Assembly: GCA_027486695.1 (NCBI GenBank)
Contig: JAIXOS010000343.1
Span: forward strand, 1-43,960
Source: Chitinophagaceae bacterium
GTDB taxonomy: Bacteria; Bacteroidota; Bacteroidia; Chitinophagales; Chitinophagaceae
Reading direction: 5' to 3'
Length of the DNA: 43,960 nucleotides
Below, one piece after another: positions 34,836-43,775 of the stretch. How positions within the stretch are numbered: position 1 is the stretch's first letter; each line of letters opens with the position of its first letter. Under the pieces are notes generated by a model that saw nothing but the letters and a program-made list of their open reading frames with translations, was not told where the DNA came from and searched no databases. The position numbers were made by a program, and so were the translations under genes.

Positions 34836-35984
34836 ATGTTGCAATTGGCATCCAAACTACCAGGCGTAGGTACCACCATTTTTACTACCATGAGCCAATT
34901 GGCTCATCAATACCAAGCCATCAATCTTGGCCAAGGTTTTCCCGATTTTGCCATGCATCCCCAACTTATTGCCTTGTGCAATAAGGCCATGCAGGAAGGA
35001 CACAACCAATATGCACACATGTATGGTATAATGGCTTTGAGAGAACAAATAGCTCAAAAAGTGCACCAATTGTACCATGCAGCTATTCATCCCGAAACAC
35101 AAATTACCATCACTCCGGGAGGTACGTACGCCCTATATACTGCTTGTACCACTCTTTTGCAACCGGGCGATGAAGTAATTGTTTTTGAGCCGGCATACGA
35201 TAGCTACCTACCCAATATTTTGGTAAACGGTGCCAAACCCATACGTATCCCACTTCAATACCCACATTACCAAATACCTTGGTTGCAAGTGGCGGCAGCT
35301 ATTACGAGCAAAACCAAATTAATCATTCTCAATTCGCCCCATAACCCAACGGGTAGCGTGCTGAGCAGTGCCGATATTGAAGCCTTACGGCAAATAGTAG
35401 CCAATACCAATATTTTTATTTTGAGCGATGAAGTGTATGAACACCTTATTTACGATGAGTTACAGCACCATAGCCTTTTGCGCTACCCTGATTTGCTGGA
35501 ACGAAGTTTTGTTTGCTTTTCGTTTGGAAAAACGTACCACTGCACCGGATGGAAACTTGGCTATTGTATTAGTAGTCCGCAATTGATGCAGGCATTTAGA
35601 AGCATTCATCAATTCAATGCCTTTAGCTGCGACACACCCAAGCAAGTAGCACTTGCCCAATATATGCAAGCATCTACAGATTATTTGGAGCTAGCCCCCT
35701 TTTTTGAAAGAAAACGCAACCTACTACGGAAATTAATGACCAACACACCGTTTGTACCTTTGCCCTCGAGCGGTAGCTACTTTGAATGCTACAGTTATGC
35801 CCATTTTTCCAACGAAAACGATGTTGCTTTTGCCACCCGACTGACCAAAGAATATGGTGTAACCGCTATTCCGGTGTCTGCTTTTTACCACAACGCTACC
35901 GACCACAAAGTATTGCGCTTTTGTTTTGCTAAGCAAGATACCACGCTGATACAAGCGGTAGAAAGATTAACAGCGCTGAAATAG
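34836..35984 (+). CDS. Aminotransferase class I, methionine aminotransferase (YbdL-like)
   Basis: 382 residues, PLP fold type I. Motifs: NLGQGFPDF (about 31-39), NSPHNPTG, the PLP lysine in SFGKTYHCTGWKLGY, and the late LRFCFAK with the substrate Arg. The SFGKTYHxTGWK stretch and GSYFECYSY match E. coli YbdL, which transaminates methionine and other aromatic or sulfur amino acids; it would act in methionine salvage or related nitrogen transfer. Starts 10 bp after the TolC-type gene. It is convergent with rnhB, with stops 7 bp apart. Confidence 0.9.
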   Translation: MLQLASKLPGVGTTIFTTMSQLAHQYQAINLGQGFPDFAMHPQLIALCNKAMQEGHNQYAHMYGIMALREQIAQKVHQLYHAAIHPETQITITPGGTYALYTACTTLLQPGDEVIVFEPAYDSYLPNILVNGAKPIRIPLQYPHYQIPWLQVAAAITSKTKLIILNSPHNPTGSVLSSADIEALRQIVANTNIFILSDEVYEHLIYDELQHHSLLRYPDLLERSFVCFSFGKTYHCTGWKLGYCISSPQLMQAFRSIHQFNAFSCDTPKQVALAQYMQASTDYLELAPFFERKRNLLRKLMTNTPFVPLPSSGSYFECYSYAHFSNENDVAFATRLTKEYGVTAIPVSAFYHNATDHKVLRFCFAKQDTTLIQAVERLTALK

Positions 35985-35991
35985 CAGGTAG

Positions 35992-36591
35992 TTAAAACAA
36001 GTTTTTTTGTTTGGAAGGCAATATTTGATAGCTCATTCGGTGGTAGCTGCAAAGCCCAAATTGTTCAATAGCTTGGCGATGCACAGCAGTACCATACCCT
36101 TTGTTTTGTTGCCATTGGTATTGAGGAAATGTAGCATGTAATTGTTCCATATAAGCATCCCGATACGTTTTTGCCAAAATACTTGCCGCAGCAATAGAAG
36201 CATATTTACTGTCGCCCTTTACAATGCATTGATGTGGAATAGTGGCATAAGGTGCAAATCGGTTGCCATCAATCAGCAGTAATTGTGGCTTAACGGTAAG
36301 TTGGTCAATAGCCAAATGCATGGCTTTGAACGATGCCTTTAAAATATTGATGGTATCAATTTCGTGGTTATCTACCATGGCTACTGCGTACGAAATGGCT
36401 TCTTGCTCAATAATGGTTCGTAACTGATTGCGCACACTTTCTTTTACTTGCTTGCTATCATTGAGTAAAGGATGATAAAAATTTGGTGGCAATATAACTG
36501 CTGCCGCCACTACCGGACCGGCATAGGCACCTCTTCCGGCTTCATCGCAGCCGGCTTCGGTAAGGATTGTTTGATAATGAGGCGCTAACAC
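35992..36591 (-). CDS. rnhB: Ribonuclease HII
   Basis: 199 residues. The metal-binding acidic residues are D16 and E17 (CDEAGRG), D108 (LLIDGN) and D127 (KGDSKYASI). The motif SILAKTYRD follows. It removes RNA from RNA-DNA hybrids and single ribonucleotides. No partner genes are adjacent; it reads divergently from the heme A synthase gene. Confidence 0.95.
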   Translation of the reverse strand: MLAPHYQTILTEAGCDEAGRGAYAGPVVAAAVILPPNFYHPLLNDSKQVKESVRNQLRTIIEQEAISYAVAMVDNHEIDTINILKASFKAMHLAIDQLTVKPQLLLIDGNRFAPYATIPHQCIVKGDSKYASIAAASILAKTYRDAYMEQLHATFPQYQWQQNKGYGTAVHRQAIEQFGLCSYHRMSYQILPSKQKNLF

Positions 36592-36694
36592 GTGTGTAAA
36601 AATGCAAGAAGTTTTTTAAAATACCATTATCAAAACAAAAGAATGTTTGTTATAGAAATACCTTTGATTTTTTTCAAACCAGTTTTTTGTGCTT

Positions 36695-37762
36695 ATGAAT
36701 ACTGCAACCACCAATCGTTCGTCAAAAGCTGTAGCTACTTGGCTTTTAGTAGGAGTAGTTATGACGGTGATACAAATTGCTTTGGGCGGCATTACAAGGC
36801 TTACAGGTAGCGGCCTATCTATTACCCAATGGGATGTTATTACCGGCACTTTGCCACCACTTACAGAACAACAGTGGTTGGTTGAGTTTGGCAAGTACCA
36901 ACATACCCCGCAATATCAGTTGCTCAATTTTCATTTTACCGTTGCCGATTTTAAGTTTATTTTCTTCTGGGAATGGTTTCATCGTTTGTGGGCACGTACC
37001 ATAGGACTGGTATTTGCCTTTGGCTTTATTTGGTTTTTGGTAAAAAAACAGTTTAGCAAACAAATGATTTTCCCTTTGGTGGTACTGTTTTTTTTAGGTG
37101 CCTTACAAGGGGCTATTGGTTGGATTATGGTGGCAAGTGGACTTGTAGGCGATGCCGTTTATGTAAAACCTACACGCCTTGCCCTGCATTTTATTTTTGC
37201 CTTGGGCCTACTTTGCTATACTTTTTGGTTTGCGCTCAAAATTTTAATCAAAAAACAACAAATCACCTATTTCCCTACTTTACAAAAGTGGAATATAGCA
37301 TTGCTGCTATTGGTTACCCTACAGCTATTGTTTGGGGCATTAATGGCCGGACACAAAGCAGCAACTGCGGCGGCTACTTGGCCCACTATCAATGGTCAGT
37401 GGATTCCTACGGGCATGTTTACCTACAAACAATGGCTAATCAATTTTATCGAAAACAAAATTTTGATTCATTTTGTACATCGTGGAATTGCCTATTTGTT
37501 GCTCATACTCATAGTTGTTTGGAGTATTCGGTTATTCAAAGTGCAAGGCACCTATTTGTTTGAACGCACCAAATGGCTACCATTGGCTTTGGTAATGGCA
37601 CAGATAGCACTAGGTATAGCCACGCTAATTACGAGTACAAGCATTGTGCCGGGGCAATGGAACCAATTTGAATGGATGGCACAAATTCACCAATTGGTAG
37701 GTATGCTACTATTGTTGTCGTTGGTGTGGATGCTGTTCATTGTTCGGGGCGAAAAACAATAA
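36695..37762 (+). CDS. ctaA: Heme A synthase (COX15/CtaA family)
   Basis: 355 residues from ATG 36695, about eight membrane helices. GGITRLTGSGLSITQWD (about 29-45) is the family signature at the first helix. The heme histidines sit in EWFHRLWAR, RLALHF, HFVHRGIAYL and QIHQLVGM, in the four places seen in type-2 CtaA/COX15. It oxidises heme O to heme A for aa3-type cytochrome oxidase at the inner membrane. No ctaB or cox genes adjoin. Confidence 0.93.
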   Translation: MNTATTNRSSKAVATWLLVGVVMTVIQIALGGITRLTGSGLSITQWDVITGTLPPLTEQQWLVEFGKYQHTPQYQLLNFHFTVADFKFIFFWEWFHRLWARTIGLVFAFGFIWFLVKKQFSKQMIFPLVVLFFLGALQGAIGWIMVASGLVGDAVYVKPTRLALHFIFALGLLCYTFWFALKILIKKQQITYFPTLQKWNIALLLLVTLQLLFGALMAGHKAATAAATWPTINGQWIPTGMFTYKQWLINFIENKILIHFVHRGIAYLLLILIVVWSIRLFKVQGTYLFERTKWLPLALVMAQIALGIATLITSTSIVPGQWNQFEWMAQIHQLVGMLLLLSLVWMLFIVRGEKQ

Positions 37763-37812
37763 TTCCCATTAGCACTTTTTTACAATGCTCGTTTTGACTG
37801 CTACTACGGTGC

Positions 37813-37848
37813 GTTTGGTGTAAACAATGCACTTATTATACACCAAAC
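37813..37848. promoter_or_regulatory. 10-bp inverted repeat between ctaA and coaX
   Basis: Perfect arms GTTTGGTGTA (37813-37822) and TACACCAAAC (37839-37848) with 16 bp between. No T-run follows, so not an intrinsic terminator as it stands. It is about 145 bp before coaX. It may be a protein-binding site or an RNA hairpin. Confidence 0.35.
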
Positions 37849-37992
37849 ATTGCATGTACATTCGGTCAACAACAGCGAATATAATCTTTATGCCAAGTAT
37901 GTTTGGGCTTATAAGCAAAACAACTTGTTCCTGCAACATCGTTATTACATACTAGCGTAAACAACTATTTTTGGCGCTTCAAAACTGTATTT

Positions 37993-38727
37993 ATGGAGGC
38001 TTCTACTACCACATTATGTTTCGATTTTGGCAATACGCGGCTCAAATGTGCCGTTTTTAGCCAACACCATCTACAGCAGGTAGTCGTATTGCCTACAGAT
38101 GCAACCAATACAATAGCCGAATTATTGCAACAATACCAGCCCTCGTACAGCATTGTATCATCCGTTGTTCATCACCAACCAGAAATTAATGACTTATTAG
38201 CAGCCCACACGCAACTGCACCAACTAAGTTACCAAAGTTTGTTACCCTTTACCACACCGGTTACCAAGCCGCAAACCATTGGTGCCGATCGTTTAGCACT
38301 TTGTGCTGCCGCAGTTCATTTGTACCCCAAACAGCATTGTTTAATTATTGGCTTGGGTAGCTGCATTACCTACAACTTTGTAAACAATCAGCGGCAGTTT
38401 TTAGGGGGCAGTATTTCTCCGGGCATGCACATGCGTTTCAAAGCCATGCACCAACAAACGGCATTGCTACCCATGGTAGAAGCCCAACACGATTTTCCAT
38501 TGATTGGCTACGATACCAAAACCAACCTTCAAAGTGGCGTATTGCTAGGTATGGCAAAGGAAATTGACGGCATTATTGATGCTTATCACCAAAAATACCA
38601 TCGCTTACAAGTATTAATGACCGGTGGCGATATGGCTTTTTTTCAACACCATTTATCAAACGGCATCCAAACCGATAACAATTTATTGTTCACCGGATTA
38701 TATGCCATTAGCTTAGCCAACCGATAA
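37993..38727 (+). CDS. coaX: Type III pantothenate kinase
   Basis: 244 residues. Motif 1 is DFGNTRLK (D11), motif 2 is GADR (D99), and GGSISPGMHMRFKAMHQQT (about 139-157) is the family's pantothenate-side loop. The third motif, usually DAGTAxT, reads GLGSCIT here, so the first Asp is replaced by Gly; related lineages may share this. It makes 4'-phosphopantothenate, the first CoA step. It stands alone, 13 bp ahead of repeat copy 3. Confidence 0.9.
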   Translation: MEASTTTLCFDFGNTRLKCAVFSQHHLQQVVVLPTDATNTIAELLQQYQPSYSIVSSVVHHQPEINDLLAAHTQLHQLSYQSLLPFTTPVTKPQTIGADRLALCAAAVHLYPKQHCLIIGLGSCITYNFVNNQRQFLGGSISPGMHMRFKAMHQQTALLPMVEAQHDFPLIGYDTKTNLQSGVLLGMAKEIDGIIDAYHQKYHRLQVLMTGGDMAFFQHHLSNGIQTDNNLLFTGLYAISLANR

Positions 38728-38740
38728 TTTTTGTTCATTT

Positions 38741-38834
38741 GGGCGTGCCCCTTCGGGTCGGGCTTTACGCTTTTACTCCTCGCCGCCACCTTTCAGGATG
38801 TCGGCTGTGGGGTAACCGCTTCAATCCCTCACGC
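38741..38834 (-). repeat. Structured intergenic repeat, copy 3
   Basis: 94 bp, minus-strand orientation. Terminal helix GCGTG/CACGC (38743-38747 with 38830-38834). The central hairpin equals that of copies 1 and 2. It lies 13 bp after coaX and 128 bp before the purU start. Confidence 0.9.
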
Positions 38835-38961
38835 TGCGAATACTGTTGCATTTTAGGGGCATTGTTTTATTTAAACTAGAAAAAACCAATCCTTTGTTTA
38901 TTTTCGGGCTGCAATTCTATTGCTGATTTGTTTCACCATACAAACATTTATATATACACGC

Positions 38962-39795
38962 ATGCTTATTGTAATACAATGTATTGACAAAGTGGGTTTG
39001 GTAGCCGCTATTTCGGGATTGATGGAAAAGGAAAAAATCAACATCATTTCCATGCGCGAGCATGTGGATACTACTGAAAACTTATTTTTTGCCCGGCTAG
39101 AGTTGTTGCCTGCTCCCAAAACCGATCCTCAAATGTTGTATTTGGCTTTGCAGCAAATTTTACCGGTTGATGCTTTGATAAAAATTAACCCCAATCCACA
39201 AAAAAAAATAGTGGTTTTGGTTACCAAAGAATACCATTGTTTGGGCGATATTTTACTCCGTCATCAATTCAAAACCCTTGGTGCTACTGTGCAAGCAGTA
39301 GTGGGCAATCACTTGGTGCTGCACGATATTTGCAGTAAATTCAATGTGCCTTTTCACTACGTAAGTCACGAAAACAAAACAAAAGAAGATTTTGAGGCAG
39401 AGTTGCTGCAAACCATACACCAATATCCGCTAGACTACTTAGTGTTGGCCAAATTTATGCGCATATTGTCGCCCTCATTTGTGGCTCAATTTACCCACAA
39501 CATCATCAATATTCACCACTCCTTTTTGCCTGCATTTATTGGAGCCAATCCGTACAAACAAGCTTATGAAAGGGGTGTGAAAATTATTGGTGCTACCGCA
39601 CATTTTGTTACCAATGCCTTAGACGAAGGACCCATTATTGTGCAACAAGTTGCCCCAATTAACCACTCTTATTCTGTAACCGATATGGTACGTACAGGTA
39701 AAGAAATTGAAAAAAACACATTGGCAAAGGCGTTGCAAATGGTTTTGGAAGATCGGGTATTTGTTTACAATAACAAAACAGTTGTTTTTGAATAA
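38962..39795 (+). CDS. purU: Formyltetrahydrofolate deformylase
   Basis: 277 residues from ATG 38962 (MLIVIQCIDKVGLVAAIS); the 14 upstream codons are unlike the family. An N-terminal ACT domain (1-80) precedes a formyltransferase-like hydrolase domain (about 85-277). The catalytic region is seen: NIINIHHSFLPAFIGANPY with the conserved N/H pair, and the Asp in TNALDEGPII. It releases formate and THF from 10-formyl-THF, feeding purine synthesis. It is flanked by repeat copies 3 and 4 in opposite orientations. Confidence 0.95.
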   Translation: MLIVIQCIDKVGLVAAISGLMEKEKINIISMREHVDTTENLFFARLELLPAPKTDPQMLYLALQQILPVDALIKINPNPQKKIVVLVTKEYHCLGDILLRHQFKTLGATVQAVVGNHLVLHDICSKFNVPFHYVSHENKTKEDFEAELLQTIHQYPLDYLVLAKFMRILSPSFVAQFTHNIINIHHSFLPAFIGANPYKQAYERGVKIIGATAHFVTNALDEGPIIVQQVAPINHSYSVTDMVRTGKEIEKNTLAKALQMVLEDRVFVYNNKTVVFE

Positions 39796-39819
39796 AGTAG
39801 CTTACTGACCGATAGGCTT

Positions 39820-39914
39820 GCGTTAGGGATAGAAGCGGATACCCCACAGCCAACATCCCGCAGGGTGATTGGCGAGGAGTAGCAGCGAAAAGCCCGACCC
39901 GAAGGGAAACGCCC
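39820..39914 (+). repeat. Structured intergenic repeat, copy 4
   Basis: 95 bp, plus orientation. Terminal helix GCGTT/AACGC (39820-39824 with 39908-39912). The central hairpin reads GCCAA/TTGGC instead of GCCG/CGGC, a paired change. It lies 24 bp after purU and 40 bp before pnuC. Confidence 0.88.
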
Positions 39915-39954
39915 CATCATAAAAAGTAGCCTATATTAAAAAAGAATACTTACC

Positions 39955-40587
39955 ATGCAATGGATTGTACAAAGTTTTATACAAGGAATGTTGCAAACCG
40001 GTTGGATGGAGTTGGTGGCCGTGTTGGCAGGTATTGCTAGCGTTTGGTTTAGCAAAAAAGAACACATACTTGTGTACCCCGTTGGGCTTGTAAATACGCT
40101 GTTTTTTGTATATATAAGCATAAAAGGTCACTTGTATGGCGAGGCGAGCGTAAATGTGTATTACACCATTATGAGTATTTATGGATGGTGGCTATGGATT
40201 AAAAAAGATGCACAACAGCAGCCAACGTTACAAATTGCCTATTTAAAAGGGAATGCACAATGGCAACCATTTGTATTTTTTGGTTTTTTTTATGTAATAC
40301 TATTGCTATTGCTTACTTGGGCAAAGCAGGCATTTGCTCCCGAAGCTATTCCTTGGGCCGATGCTTTTGCGAGTGCTACTGCATATACCGGAATGTGGCT
40401 GATGGCTAAAAAGAAGGTAGAAAGTTGGTGGTGGTGGATGGCTACCAATGTTGCATCTATTCCACTGTATTTTGTGAAAGGATATGTGTTTACGAGTGTA
40501 CAGTTTGTGGTATTATTGGTTTTGGCAATAGCCGGATGCAAAAGTTGGCACGAAAAAGCCCGTTCTACTAGCCCAAAAGCCGAATAA
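39955..40587 (+). CDS. pnuC: Nicotinamide riboside transporter, PnuC family
   Basis: 210 residues, about seven membrane helices, which fits the PnuC fold. The conserved core is visible: ELVAVLAGIASVWFSKKE, YPVGLVNTLFF, YYTIMSIYGWWLW and the late WWWMATNVASIPLYFVKGY. It starts just after repeat copy 4 and ends 3 bp before the kinase gene. The pairing with a nucleoside-kinase type ATPase supports nicotinamide riboside over thiamine as substrate. No riboswitch is seen between copy 4 and the gene. Confidence 0.9.
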   Translation: MQWIVQSFIQGMLQTGWMELVAVLAGIASVWFSKKEHILVYPVGLVNTLFFVYISIKGHLYGEASVNVYYTIMSIYGWWLWIKKDAQQQPTLQIAYLKGNAQWQPFVFFGFFYVILLLLLTWAKQAFAPEAIPWADAFASATAYTGMWLMAKKKVESWWWWMATNVASIPLYFVKGYVFTSVQFVVLLVLAIAGCKSWHEKARSTSPKAE

Positions 40588-40590
40588 AGC

Positions 40591-41121
40591 ATGGTAAAAA
40601 AAATAGTAATTATTGGACCCGAAAGCACGGGAAAAAGCACGCTTTGCGCACAATTAGCTGCACACTTTACTACGTTGTGGTGTCCGGAATATGCGCGCAC
40701 TTATTTAGAAACGCATGGCAACCATTATAACTACGATCAATTATTAGACATTGCCAAAGGTCAATTGGCATTAGAAGCTACCTATACCCAACAACTAACC
40801 CAACCCTTATTGTTTGTAGATACGGATATGTATGTTATGAAAGTTTGGTGCGAGTATGTATTTGGAAAATGCCATCACTTTATATTGGAGCAAATAGTGC
40901 AACAGCAGTACGATTTGTATTTGCTATGCAATGTTGATTTGCCTTGGACAAAGGACAACTTACGTGAATATCCGGACGAACAACCTCGCAAAGAACTGTA
41001 CCAATTGTATAAAGATTTGTTGATTAACCAAACCGTACCTTGGGTAGAAATAAGCGGCCTTAACAAGGCGCGATTACAAGTAGCAATTGAAGCTGTTGAA
41101 ACATTTGTATTACAACAATAA
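40591..41121 (+). CDS. NadR-like ribosylnicotinamide kinase (AAA/P-loop ATPase)
   Basis: 176 residues with the P-loop GPESTGKST (8-16), as in the C-terminal domain of Nad[12 protein letters not shown] and [15 protein letters not shown] are further family motifs. There is no NMN adenylyltransferase or HTH domain, so it is a stand-alone kinase that would trap imported nicotinamide riboside as NMN. The gene follows pnuC after 3 bp and its 3' end overlaps the convergent pterin dehydratase gene by 12 bp. Confidence 0.88.
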   Translation: MVKKIVIIGPESTGKSTLCAQLAAHFTTLWCPEYARTYLETHGNHYNYDQLLDIAKGQLALEATYTQQLTQPLLFVDTDMYVMKVWCEYVFGKCHHFILEQIVQQQYDLYLLCNVDLPWTKDNLREYPDEQPRKELYQLYKDLLINQTVPWVEISGLNKARLQVAIEAVETFVLQQ

Positions 41122-41343
41122 TGCATCAATTTGCTCTGCTAACAATGTATCTTTTGCAGTGATGGTATTATTGGCATCGTGCGTGCACAAATAAATATTT
41201 ACCACGTTGTAGCTATTATTCCACGTAGGATGGTGATTTAGTTTTTCTGCTAGGAATGCAACCTGCACCATGAACGCAAATGCCTCAGAAAAGTGGGCAA
41301 ATTGAAATTGTTTGTACAATTGGTTATTAATAGTTTGCCACAT
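41110..41343 (-). CDS. 4a-hydroxytetrahydrobiopterin dehydratase (pterin carbinolamine dehydratase)
   Basis: 77 residues, shorter than most (about 95-110) because the N-terminal segment is missing. The active-site pattern is intact: [24 protein letters not shown] holds the HHP, and THD follows in the [11 protein letters not shown] strand. Known members recycle pterin cofactor and some take part in molybdopterin-linked steps. It is probably cotranscribed with the upstream IPExxxVDY gene (17-bp gap). No phenylalanine hydroxylase is near. Confidence 0.85.
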   Translation of the reverse strand: MWQTINNQLYKQFQFAHFSEAFAFMVQVAFLAEKLNHHPTWNNSYNVVNIYLCTHDANNTITAKDTLLAEQIDALLL

Positions 41344-41360
41344 AAAAGTTGGTTGATAGA

Positions 41361-41795
41361 TTAAAATATCATATTGCTTTTGTTCTTTATTTGCTCATTG
41401 GTGAGCTCCACTACCAACTGTACCCCGTTAATTTTTTTTACGGCTTGTAATAGCCATGCACATTGGTCGTTGGTAATGTTGTTGCCTTTTAATAGCCATA
41501 AAAAATCAATGTGCTTTAATTCGGGCAATAAATACTCGCCTTGAAAGTGGTTGTGGTATAAATAATGAATAACGGCATCGTTGGTTTCGCGGCCTTCGTA
41601 AATGGAAAAAAAATAATTTCTATCTTTTTTGCGTAATTGTATTTCGAGATCAGGATTGAGGCGAAATTGAAAGAAAAATGCTTTGTTGAGAAGCCAACAA
41701 AATTGAAAATTTTTGATTGGAGCAATAATACCCAAAAGTCGGGTATTGTGAAAAAAATCGTCGTTTAAATCGTCTGTATTCAACCTGTATTTCAT
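41361..41795 (-). CDS. IPExxxVDY-family protein
   Basis: 144 residues. The name-giving motif appears as LPELKHIDF (about 91-99), followed by LWLLKGN. There is no signal peptide or membrane helix, so it should be cytosolic. The family is common and small in Bacteroidota, and its function is not known to me. It precedes the pterin dehydratase gene by 17 bp on the same strand. A weak hypothetical-protein call would be the alternative. Confidence 0.8.
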   Translation of the reverse strand: MKYRLNTDDLNDDFFHNTRLLGIIAPIKNFQFCWLLNKAFFFQFRLNPDLEIQLRKKDRNYFFSIYEGRETNDAVIHYLYHNHFQGEYLLPELKHIDFLWLLKGNNITNDQCAWLLQAVKKINGVQLVVELTNEQIKNKSNMIF

Positions 41796-42040
41796 GGCAG
41801 TTCAATTTGTGGGCGCACCTTGGTAGGCGCGTGGCTGTATCATGGCTTTTTTGCAAGTTTGTGGCTTGTTTAAAAGCCAATGCAGTACAAAATACCATCA
41901 CCTTGCAAGCAATGTTACGGATATAGACGGAACCAACAAACTTGTAAGTAAATTATCTATTGATGACATATTTGCTAAATCTGTACGTTGCAATTAATAG
42001 GCTATCGCCATTTACCAAAGTTAAAATTAAGGCAAAGCAA

Positions 42041-43441
42041 CTATTTACTCACTTCAGCAGTTTGGGCGTAGGGCAGTTTGCCTTTTGTATTGTTATTGAG
42101 CACCAATTGATATAGGTATTGTACCAGGGCTCTTTGGGGTTCTATATTCAAATGGTTGGTGGTATTCACAGCAGTTTGCATTGTGGAAGTAGGTTTTGTT
42201 GCACCAAAAGACAACACCGGAATGCCGGCACGGTAAAAGCAGGTATGTTCGTCGGTTGTTACCACGCCACTATCTAATTGCAGCGGTAATGCAGCGGGTG
42301 CTGCCTGCAAGCTAGCTGTCCATATGGGCGAAGTACCTACGCCTCCAATAGTTAGTTTTGGTAAAGTATCGTATTGGTCTAGCATGTTGATATTGAACAT
42401 GTAGTTAATGTTTGATGGGTTGATTGCAGGTTTTTGTAACCAATGTTTACTGCCTAATGCAGTAGAAGCATTGCCGCTAAAGTGTATTAAAATATAATTG
42501 TTGTTTTTGGCAGTAGCCGTATTGAGTAAGCGAGCCAATTCGAGCAAGACGGCAGTACCACCAATATTGTTATTGGCTTGGTAACCGGAAACTACTTTTA
42601 GCGAATCAGTAAGCGGATTGGATAAATAATGATAATAAGCACCTAAAACAACCGTGTTATTTGTATGATTGTTGATATATGCCACCACGTTTTTAGCGGT
42701 TGAGTATTGCCTGCCAATTGCCACTCCCAAGTGCAATTGTTGAAAGGCAGCATAATCTTTAAAAAAACGGCTGATGCCTTGTTTGGTGATATAAATGACG
42801 GGTATAGCTGCTACATAGGAAGTGTCGTATTGCAGAAATTGAATATTATCGGGTTGCTTACTTGTATTGTATAAACAAAGCGCCAATGCCCCTTTTTTCG
42901 CGGCTTTTTCTGCTTCGGTTTGGATACTTTGCGCAAGATTGAAATGGAGGTTTTGGTTATTGTCTTCCACAAGGTCTTTGAGGTCTTTGAACCAAGGTTG
43001 TTTTCTTTCGTTCATGGCTAATGCAGCGGCACCTTTTATAACACTACTACGACTAGTTGCAAGGGGAAAAAAATCGGTTCTTAATTGCAGGGGCTTTTCA
43101 TTAACCGTAAAAAATGTGGCCGAGTCAATGATGTATTTTCCGTCATCAATAACAAAGGGTTGTACATAACTGCCACTATCGCTGCCTAGTGGTGGTATGC
43201 CCATTTTTTGGTATTGCTGAATTAAATAACCGATGGTTTTGGGTTCGTTGGTATTACCGATGTTAGTAGGGTAAGATGGTGTATAGCCGGCTAAGGTTTG
43301 TAGGTGTGTTGTTAAATTACTAGCCAATAAGGCTGCTGCTTGTAGCTGTTGCTGCAATGCGAGGCGTTGTTTTTTCTTTTTGCTTTGCGCTTGGCATTGC
43401 ACCGATATGGCTATTAAAAGCAATAGTAGAATACGCATCAT
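42041..43441 (-). CDS. M28-like protein, probably catalytically inactive
   Basis: 466 residues from ATG 43441 (MMRILLLLLIAISVQCQAQ, a signal peptide whose VQC could also be read as a lipobox); the frame is open 12 codons further. A PA-like insert (AEKAAKKGALALCLYNTS) precedes an M28 aminopeptidase fold. The metal-site motifs have decayed: expected GAHYDH reads GAYYHY, the DDN bridge reads NNN (QANNNIGG), the EE pair reads NA (HFSGNASTALGS), and the NLDM Asp reads NINM; only the last His (DEHTCF) is kept. A role in binding, not cleavage, is likely. Confidence 0.82.
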   Translation of the reverse strand: MMRILLLLLIAISVQCQAQSKKKKQRLALQQQLQAAALLASNLTTHLQTLAGYTPSYPTNIGNTNEPKTIGYLIQQYQKMGIPPLGSDSGSYVQPFVIDDGKYIIDSATFFTVNEKPLQLRTDFFPLATSRSSVIKGAAALAMNERKQPWFKDLKDLVEDNNQNLHFNLAQSIQTEAEKAAKKGALALCLYNTSKQPDNIQFLQYDTSYVAAIPVIYITKQGISRFFKDYAAFQQLHLGVAIGRQYSTAKNVVAYINNHTNNTVVLGAYYHYLSNPLTDSLKVVSGYQANNNIGGTAVLLELARLLNTATAKNNNYILIHFSGNASTALGSKHWLQKPAINPSNINYMFNINMLDQYDTLPKLTIGGVGTSPIWTASLQAAPAALPLQLDSGVVTTDEHTCFYRAGIPVLSFGATKPTSTMQTAVNTTNHLNIEPQRALVQYLYQLVLNNNTKGKLPYAQTAEVSK

Positions 43442-43627
43442 ACCAAGATGATTTGTTTTGTTACAAAAGTACCGCATGTGGAAGATAGTAAATGTAGCAA
43501 TTAGTTGCTAAAAAAACTCGCAGATGCTAAAGGGTAGTATGCAACAGTGGTTTGTTGGTAATGGAATATTGGAAAAAGTAAGTCCGACATTGCAACTTAC
43601 AAATAAATATTGCGTTTTTTGTTTTGT

Positions 43628-43724
43628 GCGTGAGGGATAGCAGCGATTACCCCACAGCCAAGCATCCCGCAAGGGTGCTTGGCGAGGAGTAAAAGCGAAT
43701 AGCCCGACCCGAAGGGGCACGCCC
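43628..43724 (+). repeat. Structured intergenic repeat, copy 5
   Basis: 97 bp, plus orientation. Terminal helix GCGTG/CACGC (43628-43632 with 43718-43722). The central hairpin is the best of the family: GCCAAGCA, bulged T, CCC, GCAA loop, GGG, TGCTTGGC, 11 pairs. It lies between the M28-like gene and the right-edge gene. Confidence 0.9.
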
Positions 43725-43775
43725 TCATAAAAAAAATCAGGCAAAACGATACCGTTTGGGCAACAGCCACAATAC

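Noticed and set aside
39915-39954. A riboswitch in front of pnuC.
   Set aside because: Only 40 bp separate the repeat from the start codon, and I see no thiamine or NAD riboswitch consensus there.
1828-43724. Whether the five repeats are a CRISPR array or insertion sequences.
   Set aside because: They are scattered over 42 kb in both orientations, have no regular spacers and no coding capacity; no cas or transposase gene is seen.
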